From: Allobaculum sp.
GTDB taxonomy: Bacteria; Bacillota_I; Bacilli_A; Erysipelotrichales; Erysipelotrichaceae
Assembly: GCA_014803815.1 (NCBI GenBank)
Contig: JAAVAY010000035.1
Location: forward strand, 10,869 to 17,031
DNA length: 6,163 bases
Direction: 5' to 3'
In this document: positions 1-4,338 of the stretch, one piece after another
How the letters are laid out: every line of letters starts with the position of its first letter
How positions within the stretch are numbered: the stretch's first letter is position 1
Program-made: the position numbers and the translations under genes
Notes under the pieces: generated by a model
Told to the model about the DNA's origin: nothing
The model's database searches: none
What the model saw: only the letters and a program-made list of their open reading frames with translations

Positions 1-623
1 TTGCCTTCCCGTCCTCTAGTGTAGTAGGACCACCAAGAATAGGTGCGTTCTTGGGGATATAAGAAGCGGAAGGTATCCACAAAATGCGCTAGGAGACCTC
101 GCTCTAAAGAATTTCTTTCCAAATCGGAATAGCCAGCTTGGTTTTCGCCATCAATTTCATCCCAAATGTCCAAGGAACTTCTTGCAACGTTTAAATCGCC
201 ACAAATCAATATTGGCCCTTTTAAAGCTAAAACATGTTTTAAAAAAGCTTTATCCCAAGCGAGACGAAAATCAATCCGCTTAAGGTTTTGTTGGCTATTG
301 GGAGTATAAACATTCACGAGAGTAAAGTTTTCAAAAACACAAGTAATGACGCGTCCTTCGTGATCGAGTTCTTCTTGCCCTAAGCCATAAATTACCTCTT
401 GGGCTTGGTAGCGCGAGGCAATAAGTGTGCCCGAATAGCCCTTCCGTTCGGCTGCGTTGACGTATAAATAAGGATAAAGCTCTTCTGGAAGATCAATTTG
501 ATCCGCTGTCGCTTTAATTTCTTGAAGGCAGACTATATCGGCATCGAAAAAATCCAAAAGAGTTTCTAAGCCTTTTTTCTTCATTGCTCGATAGCCATTT
601 ACATTCCAAGTAATCAGTTTCAT
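1..623 (-). CDS. exoA: Exodeoxyribonuclease III / AP endonuclease ExoA, 3' end outside the window
   Basis: Encodes a Mg-dependent enzyme of the exonuclease-endonuclease-phosphatase superfamily that, in characterised relatives, cuts DNA 5' of abasic sites and trims 3' ends in base excision repair. Translating the minus strand from ATG at 623 gives 207 codons starting MKLITWNVNGYRA. Family motifs are in order: WNVNG with metal-site Asn7, LQEIK with catalytic Glu35, VYTPNSQ with Tyr106, GDLNVA with Asp143 and Asn145, ENQAGYSD near 160-167, and YSWWSY near 195-200. YTPNSQ and SWWSY are typical of the Gram-positive ExoA group. The window ends just before the expected GWRIDY and SDHxP motifs, so about 45-50 residues of a roughly 250-residue protein are missing. 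The start overlaps the upstream glycosyltransferase stop as ATGA and has only a weak purine-rich stretch before it, suggesting translational coupling. The function call is firm; the symbol follows Bacillus usage. Confidence 0.95.
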   Translation of the reverse strand, partial: MKLITWNVNGYRAMKKKGLETLLDFFDADIVCLQEIKATADQIDLPEELYPYLYVNAAERKGYSGTLIASRYQAQEVIYGLGQEELDHEGRVITCVFENFTLVNVYTPNSQQNLKRIDFRLAWDKAFLKHVLALKGPILICGDLNVARSSLDIWDEIDGENQAGYSDLERNSLERGLLAHFVDTFRFLYPQERTYSWWSYYTRGREG

Positions 624-1633
624 AATTTTCTCTTTTTTTCTTTTTTGTCTTCTTTTGATTCATCCAAATCAATAATCGTTGGATGTTGATGGGAATCCAG
701 CAAGTCAAAATTAGCCTCTTTACACAAATAAATGGGTCGATGTTTGACTTCCAAATACGTCTTGGCCACGTATTGACCCAAAATGCCAATGGAAAGAAGC
801 TGAATTCCCCCCATAAACATGATGACACAAATTAAAGAGGGCCATCCCGAAACGGGATCCCCAAAACACAAAGTTCGTACCACAATAAAGACAATCATCA
901 AAAAAGCAGCCAAGGAAAAAACAATGCCTAGTATAGAAGCCAATTGTAAGGGAGCTGTGGAAAAGGAGACAATGCCACTTAGGGCATATTTAAACAGTTT
1001 CCAAAAAGACCACTTAGTTTCTCCTGCCGCACGTTCTACATTTTCATATTCCAACCATTTGGTATTGTAGCCAATCCAGCCAAAGATACCCTTAGAAAAT
1101 CGATTGTATTCTGGCAACTCCAAAATGGCTTCTACAAAGGGCCGAGTCATCATCCGATAATCGCGCGCACCATCCACCATATCTACATCAGACATCTTAT
1201 TCATCAAGCGATAAAACTGATGAGCAAAAAAAGAACGAATGGGTGGTTCCCCTTTACGCGTCACGCGGCGCGTGGCACAGCTATCATAGCCTTCCACTTC
1301 AATCGCTTCGACCATCTCTTTGAGAAGCTCGGGTGGATCTTGTAAATCTGCATCCATAATGACGCAAAGATCCCCACTTGCGTTTTTAAGTCCAGCGTAA
1401 ATCGCTCCTTCTTTACCAAAGTTACGCGCAAAGGAAATGTATTTGAAGCGCGGATCTTGTTGGGCGACACTACGAAACGCCTCAAGCGTTTTATCCTTCG
1501 AGCCATCGTCGATCAATAAAAACTCAAAGTCATGATCAGGAAGGGTCAAAGACGCTTGAATTAAGGCGGGGTATAAAAGGGGGATCATTTCTTGTTCATT
1601 ATAACAAGGAACGATAATACTAATTTTAGACAT
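620..1633 (-). CDS. Membrane-anchored family 2 glycosyltransferase, GtrB / DPM1-like (polyprenyl-phosphate hexosyltransferase)
   Basis: A complete 337-residue GT2 enzyme. Such proteins move a hexose from a nucleotide sugar to undecaprenyl phosphate on the cytoplasmic face, for flipping and later transfer to wall polymers, glycolipids or O-antigen-like glycans. The GT-A domain opens with SIIVPCYNE (5-13), then IDDGSKDKT (41-49), ARNFGKEGAIYAGL (69-82) and DADLQDPPE (94-102, the metal/nucleotide aspartates). NRFSKGIFGWIG (177-188) and RAAGETKWSFWKLFKYA (201-217) are typical of the GtrB branch. Two hydrophobic helices follow, roughly 228-252 and 263-290. A polar tail of about 45 residues ends in a lysine-rich stretch. 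The start at 1633 has a strong Shine-Dalgarno, AAGGTGA, seven bases upstream. It is the first gene of a unit with exoA, overlapping it by four bases. Neither the sugar nor the acceptor can be read from sequence, and no flippase or GtrC-like partner is visible here. Confidence 0.93.
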   Translation of the reverse strand: MSKISIIVPCYNEQEMIPLLYPALIQASLTLPDHDFEFLLIDDGSKDKTLEAFRSVAQQDPRFKYISFARNFGKEGAIYAGLKNASGDLCVIMDADLQDPPELLKEMVEAIEVEGYDSCATRRVTRKGEPPIRSFFAHQFYRLMNKMSDVDMVDGARDYRMMTRPFVEAILELPEYNRFSKGIFGWIGYNTKWLEYENVERAAGETKWSFWKLFKYALSGIVSFSTAPLQLASILGIVFSLAAFLMIVFIVVRTLCFGDPVSGWPSLICVIMFMGGIQLLSIGILGQYVAKTYLEVKHRPIYLCKEANFDLLDSHQHPTIIDLDESKEDKKEKKRKL

Positions 1634-1640
1634 GAGTAAA

Positions 1641-1647
1641 TCACCTT
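1641..1647 (-). promoter_or_regulatory. Ribosome binding site of the glycosyltransferase gene
   Basis: On the minus strand this reads AAGGTGA, a near-perfect match to the 3' end of bacterial 16S rRNA, seven bases before the ATG at 1633-1631. It fixes the glycosyltransferase start. Confidence 0.8.
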
Positions 1648-1656
1648 ATCCAAAAA

Positions 1657-1682
1657 AGTATAACAGCCTACTTCTTGGTCAA
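1657..1682 (-). promoter_or_regulatory. Candidate promoter of the glycosyltransferase-exoA unit
   Basis: Minus-strand TATACT (1662-1657) is a good -10 element. It would start RNA near 1650, just ahead of the Shine-Dalgarno, giving a leader of about 17 bases. TTGACC (1682-1677) resembles a -35 box, but the spacer is only 14 bases, shorter than the usual 16-18. The -10 may therefore be used with another upstream element. Confidence 0.4.
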
Positions 1683-1776
1683 AAACGATTGGACAGAAAA
1701 ATTTTAGGGATTTTTGAAAAGAAGAAATTCAAAACAGAGAAAAGAGCTTCTTATTGGAAGACCTCATTTAAAAATT

Positions 1777-1785
1777 TGCGATAAT
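1777..1785 (+). promoter_or_regulatory. Candidate extended -10 element immediately before recJ
   Basis: The sequence TGCGATAAT is an extended -10 (TGn followed by GATAAT, one mismatch to TATAAT). Transcription would begin about seven bases downstream, near 1792, one base before the recJ ATG at 1793. TTGGAA at 1754-1759 could serve as a -35, but the 20-base spacer is too long for a good match. The element may be a chance match in AT-rich DNA. Confidence 0.3.
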
Positions 1786-1792
1786 AGAAGAT

Positions 1793-3349
1793 ATGACCAA
1801 ACAACTCAATTCCTTTGCTAAAAAAGTGCTCCAAGCGATTCCCTATGATCCCATTCATTTTGAAGAAGTCCTAACTCCAAGTAAACTTTCTCCTATTTCC
1901 CAAGCGCCGATGATGCAAGCTTTCGTCAAGCGGATGCAGCAAGCGCTTGAAAAAAAAGAGAAAGTGTTAGTGGCGGGAGACTATGATTGCGATGGGATGA
2001 TGGCTACGGCTATTTTCGTTCAAGGCTTACAAGCTTTTGGTCTTTCAACTGGCTTTTATATTCCCAATCGCTTAAAAGAGGGATATGGCCTCTCGGCGCA
2101 AACAGTACAAATAGCTGCCGATAAAGGCTATTCTCTTATCATTACTTGTGACAACGGCGTTCGGGCTGAGCAAGCGCTCTTAAAAGCCAAAGAATTAGGA
2201 ATCGAAGTCATTGTAACTGACCATCACCTCATGCCTGAGCATGTAGAAGCCCAAATCATCGTTCACCCTACTACTTTAGAAGAGCCATTTTATTCGCTTT
2301 GTGGAGCCGGTATCGCTTTAGAATGCATGCGCGCTTTAGAGCAAGATGAGGAGCGATTTTATATATGGGCTGCGATGGCTTCAATTGCTGATTGCATGGA
2401 AGTGTTTGGACAAACCCGTGCCATCATTCAAAAAGGCTTAGCTTTATTCAATCTTCAAGGAGAGCCCCATCTTGATCCTTTCGTACGGTCGAAACCCATT
2501 TCCGAACGCGATGCAGCCTTTCAAATCGTTCCAAAGATCAATGCGGTAGGGCGCTTAGCCGATCGCGCCAAAGCCAATACGTTTGTACAGTACTTAGCCT
2601 CTAATAATCCTAAGCAGATTTCGCATTATGCCAATCAAGTTTGTGAACTCAACCAAGTGCGCCAACAACTCACTGAACAAGTGTATGGCAAAGCCCAACT
2701 CTTCATCAAACCCTTCCACCCCATATTGATGGCCTATGATCCCTCTTTCCATGAAGGCATCATCGGCTTAGCAGCTGGTCATCTGACTACCCAAAGCGCT
2801 AAACCAGCCATTGTTTGTACTCTCAGTGAACAAGGCTATAAGTGCAGTATGCGCGCTCCAGAAGGGTTTCATTGTCTTGAATTTTTATCCGATTTTTCGG
2901 GATATTCTGCTCTTGGTGGGCATGCTCAAGCAGCCGGTTTTAGTATTCCAAGCGAAAATTGGAGTGCGTTTGAAGCCTACATTCAAAAACAAGGTCATGC
3001 TTATTCATGGGAGCCACAATTGAGCGTTCCTTTGGACATTGAAATCGAGGATTTAACTGTAGAAAACATTCATGCGCTCGATTCGCTTCGTCCTTTTGGC
3101 ACAGGCTTTGAATTGCCTCTTTTTCGTTTACAAGATATTGACATTGTCAACGTCTACGATTTAAGTCAAGGCGCGCATCGAAAATTCTTTTTAAAGGGTG
3201 GAATTCAGGCTTTGCATTTTAATCAGAGTAGCACCCAAGCCGCTATTGATCCTAAAACGATTAAGGCTTTTATCGGTCGCCCTTCCATCAATGCATTTCG
3301 CGGAAAAGAAAAAGTTGACTTTTTAATCGAAGAAATTCAATACGTTTAA
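1793..3349 (+). CDS. recJ: Single-stranded-DNA-specific exonuclease RecJ, short divergent form
   Basis: A 518-residue DHH/DHHA1 phosphoesterase. RecJ degrades single-stranded DNA 5' to 3' with Mn or Mg in recombination and repair. The catalytic set is present: GDYDCDG (62-68), TCDNG with Asp120 (118-122), VTDHH (141-145), and SIADC with Asp200 (197-201). SLCGAGIALE (168-177) and INAVGRLADRA (249-259) are RecJ-specific. The DHHA1 domain carries FHEGIIGLAAGHL (319-331), SMRAPEGFH (352-360) and GGHAQAAGF (375-383). An OB-fold end has LRPFGTGFELPLF (432-444) and closes with FRGKEKVDFLIEEI (502-515). Typical RecJ is about 560-790 residues: this one has a shortened N-terminus and lacks the C-terminal extension of Bacillus RecJ. 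An in-frame stop at 1769 and no earlier start codon support the ATG at 1793, though the only Shine-Dalgarno-like AGAAG sits two bases away. Location next to apt and rel supports RecJ over NrnA or GdpP-type DHH proteins. Confidence 0.92.
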   Translation: MTKQLNSFAKKVLQAIPYDPIHFEEVLTPSKLSPISQAPMMQAFVKRMQQALEKKEKVLVAGDYDCDGMMATAIFVQGLQAFGLSTGFYIPNRLKEGYGLSAQTVQIAADKGYSLIITCDNGVRAEQALLKAKELGIEVIVTDHHLMPEHVEAQIIVHPTTLEEPFYSLCGAGIALECMRALEQDEERFYIWAAMASIADCMEVFGQTRAIIQKGLALFNLQGEPHLDPFVRSKPISERDAAFQIVPKINAVGRLADRAKANTFVQYLASNNPKQISHYANQVCELNQVRQQLTEQVYGKAQLFIKPFHPILMAYDPSFHEGIIGLAAGHLTTQSAKPAIVCTLSEQGYKCSMRAPEGFHCLEFLSDFSGYSALGGHAQAAGFSIPSENWSAFEAYIQKQGHAYSWEPQLSVPLDIEIEDLTVENIHALDSLRPFGTGFELPLFRLQDIDIVNVYDLSQGAHRKFFLKGGIQALHFNQSSTQAAIDPKTIKAFIGRPSINAFRGKEKVDFLIEEIQYV

Positions 3350-3404
3350 GTCGCGTTTATCTTTCCCTAAACAAAAAGGATGTTTGATAAAAATCGTTTT
3401 TTGG

Positions 3405-3436
3405 ATCTGAAGAATCAGATGAAATAAAAATTTTTT
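3405..3436 (+). terminator. Weak candidate recJ terminator
   Basis: ATCTGA (3405-3410) and TCAGAT (3415-3420) form a perfect 6-base-pair stem with an AGAA loop, 56 bases after the recJ stop. A run of six T follows at 3431-3436, but ten bases separate the stem from it and the stem is GC-poor, so efficient termination is doubtful. Confidence 0.3.
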
Positions 3437-3438
3437 AG

Positions 3439-3470
3439 AAGAAATCAATTTCTTAGGAAATAGAAATTTC
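3439..3470. repeat. Two adjacent small inverted repeats built on GAAAT
   Basis: AAGAAAT (3439-3445) faces ATTTCTT (3448-3454), and GAAAT (3457-3461) faces ATTTC (3466-3470). The two palindromic modules lie side by side in the recJ-apt spacer. Both are AT-rich and the first has a loop too tight for its full stem, so an operator-like role or chance is as likely as RNA folding. Confidence 0.35.
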
Positions 3471-3582
3471 ATAATTTTATTGAAAAAAGCAAAAATATAT
3501 AGCGATTCCAATCAAAACCAAGGAAAATTGGAGTAGAGATTACCCTAAATTGATTCAAGGGAAGGTATAGTGTTCCTTAAAC

Positions 3583-3588
3583 TATAGT
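3583..3588 (+). promoter_or_regulatory. Candidate -10 element for apt
   Basis: TATAGT matches the -10 consensus at five of six bases and would start RNA near 3595, giving a leader of about 114 bases that includes both hairpins before apt. No acceptable -35 box lies 16-18 bases upstream, and an identical hexamer at 3566-3571 is an alternative, so the assignment is tentative. Confidence 0.25.
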
Positions 3589-3601
3589 AAAAAATTAAAA
3601 T

Positions 3602-3633
3602 GGGAACGCGCCAAAATACTTTAAGCGCTTCCC
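3602..3633 (+). promoter_or_regulatory. Bulged hairpin in the apt leader
   Basis: GGGAACGC (3602-3609) can pair with GCGCTTCCC (3625-3633), forming eight base pairs with one bulged C and a 15-base loop. The right arm overlaps AAGCGCTT (3623-3630), a perfect 8-base palindrome that could instead be a protein-binding site. No U-tract follows, so it is not a terminator. I could not match it to a purine, PRPP, ppGpp or T-box leader consensus from memory. Confidence 0.4.
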
Positions 3634-3668
3634 GTATTTCTCCAAGCGCACACATCTTCCCAATTCAA

Positions 3669-3701
3669 AACATTTTATTCGATAAAGTGTTCAGAAGGAG
3701 A
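3669..3701 (+). promoter_or_regulatory. Stem-loop abutting the apt Shine-Dalgarno
   Basis: AACATTTTAT (3669-3678) pairs with ATAAAGTGTT (3682-3691), ten base pairs including one U-G wobble, around the loop TCG. It ends one base before AGAAGGAGA (3693-3701), a strong Shine-Dalgarno whose GGAG lies eight bases from the apt ATG at 3709. The stem does not cover the Shine-Dalgarno itself, so it could protect the 5' end, position the ribosome, or compete with another fold. TCTCC around 3639-3643 is complementary to GGAGA in the Shine-Dalgarno. Confidence 0.5.
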
Positions 3702-3708
3702 CCTTACG

Positions 3709-4230
3709 ATGGATTTCACCACCCAAATTGCCTCAATTGAAAATTTCCCAAAACCAGGGATTACGTTTCGAGATATTACTCCCATTTTGGCTAATCCCGA
3801 AGCATTTCATGAGGTAATTTCCCAACTTACCCAAATTGCCAAAGATTTCGGTGCGACAGCAATTGTAGCGCCTGAAGCTCGTGGATTTATTTTTGCGATT
3901 CCTGTAGCCTTTGATGCCAAATTGCCTTTCATCCCTGTTCGAAAGCCGGGAAAATTACCAAGAGCTGTCATTGAAGAAAGTTATGCCCTCGAATATGGAA
4001 CCGATTGTCTTCAAATGCATGTGGATGATTTGCCTAAGGGATCAAAAGTCTTAATCGTGGATGATTTATTAGCCACGGGTGGAACCGTAGAAGCCATCTC
4101 TCGTCTCATTAAACGGGCTGGTAGCGAGGTGGTTGGCTATGCCTTCGTTGTGGAACTCGACGATTTACATGGTAGAACCAAGCTCCAAGATGCCCCGATT
4201 CAAAGCCTTGTTCACTACAAGGGAGAATAA
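3709..4230 (+). CDS. apt: Adenine phosphoribosyltransferase
   Basis: Converts adenine and PRPP to AMP and pyrophosphate, the one-step purine salvage route, in the cytoplasm. The 173-residue length is typical of bacterial Apt. Hallmarks are FPKPGITFRDITPIL (13-27), APEARGF (54-60), VRKPGKLPR (77-85), the flexible loop region E(89)-ESYALEYG (to 97), and the PRPP-binding P-loop VLIVDDLLATGGT (114-126) with both aspartates and the TGGT turn intact. No residue looks missing. The start at 3709 is set by AGAAGGAGA at optimal distance. The gene follows recJ after a long spacer and is closed by a strong terminator that begins at its stop codon. Apt commonly neighbours rel in Bacillota, where it shares the purine nucleotide theme with ppGpp metabolism. 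The call is firm. Confidence 0.97.
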   Translation: MDFTTQIASIENFPKPGITFRDITPILANPEAFHEVISQLTQIAKDFGATAIVAPEARGFIFAIPVAFDAKLPFIPVRKPGKLPRAVIEESYALEYGTDCLQMHVDDLPKGSKVLIVDDLLATGGTVEAISRLIKRAGSEVVGYAFVVELDDLHGRTKLQDAPIQSLVHYKGE

Positions 4231-4279
4231 AAATAGGTGTGCCGACTTGCGAAAAACTGCGGGTCGGCACGCTTATTTT
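4230..4279 (+). terminator. Strong intrinsic terminator after apt
   Basis: GTGCCGAC (4239-4246) pairs perfectly with GTCGGCAC (4263-4270). The stem extends inward through TTGCG/TGCGG with wobble pairs to an AAAAAC loop, and outward through AAAATAGGT/GCTTATTTT. An A-rich tract precedes and a T-rich tract follows, so it could work on both strands. It starts at the apt stop codon and lies about 60 bases before rel. Confidence 0.85.
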
Positions 4280-4321
4280 ATATCCTGAGTCATCCCATTT
4301 CCGTGTCGTTTTCGTGATTAG

Positions 4322-4330
4322 AAAGGGTGA
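4322..4330 (+). promoter_or_regulatory. Ribosome binding site of rel
   Basis: AAAGGGTGA resembles the 16S-complementary AAAGGAGGTGA and lies eight bases before the ATG at 4339, fixing the rel start. No convincing promoter hexamers were found in the bases between the apt terminator and this site. Confidence 0.75.
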
Positions 4331-4338
4331 ATCGCCAC

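Larger units (their letters stand above)
3350..3708. other. AT-rich recJ-apt intergenic region without a gene
   Basis: A 359-base spacer without a convincing coding frame or tRNA. Its left two thirds are very AT-rich and hold several short inverted repeats, listed separately where clear. An additional 8-base-pair hairpin with one wobble pairs 3505-3512 with 3527-3534. TATAGT occurs at 3566-3571 and again at 3583-3588, 17 bases apart. The first copy also pairs with ACTATA at 3581-3586. The right third is the apt leader. In Bacillus these genes lie much closer together, so the spacer is unusually long for this neighbourhood. Confidence 0.7.

Noticed and set aside
819..1070. 83-residue plus-strand open frame
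   Set aside because: It lies wholly antisense to the glycosyltransferase membrane region, shows no family motif and has no convincing ribosome site.
1634..1792. Hairpin AAGAAG / CTTCTT in the divergent intergenic region as an operator
   Set aside because: Six AT-rich pairs across a long loop in homopurine-rich DNA are likely by chance.
1793..3349. NrnA (oligoribonuclease) or GdpP-type identity for the DHH protein
   Set aside because: NrnA is about 310-330 residues and GdpP has membrane, PAS and GGDEF parts. The DYDxDG motif, CGAGIALE, NAVGR and OB-like C-terminus, and the position before apt-rel, fit RecJ.
3380..3427. 15-codon plus-strand frame encoding MFDKNRFLDLKNQMK
   Set aside because: The AAGG before it directly abuts the ATG, leaving no room for ribosome binding, and so short a frame is expected by chance. 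It was considered as a possible leader peptide but has no runs of a regulatory amino acid.
3323..3511. 62-residue minus-strand open frame in the recJ-apt spacer
   Set aside because: It starts with TTG, has no Shine-Dalgarno, overlaps the recJ end and has the Phe/Lys/Ile composition expected of random AT-rich DNA.
3350..3708. tRNA, T-box or purine riboswitch in the spacer
   Set aside because: No cloverleaf arms with a proper T-loop, no T-box AGGGTGGNACCGCG-type block and no purine riboswitch core were found by eye; GGGAACGCG at 3602 only superficially resembles the T-box block.
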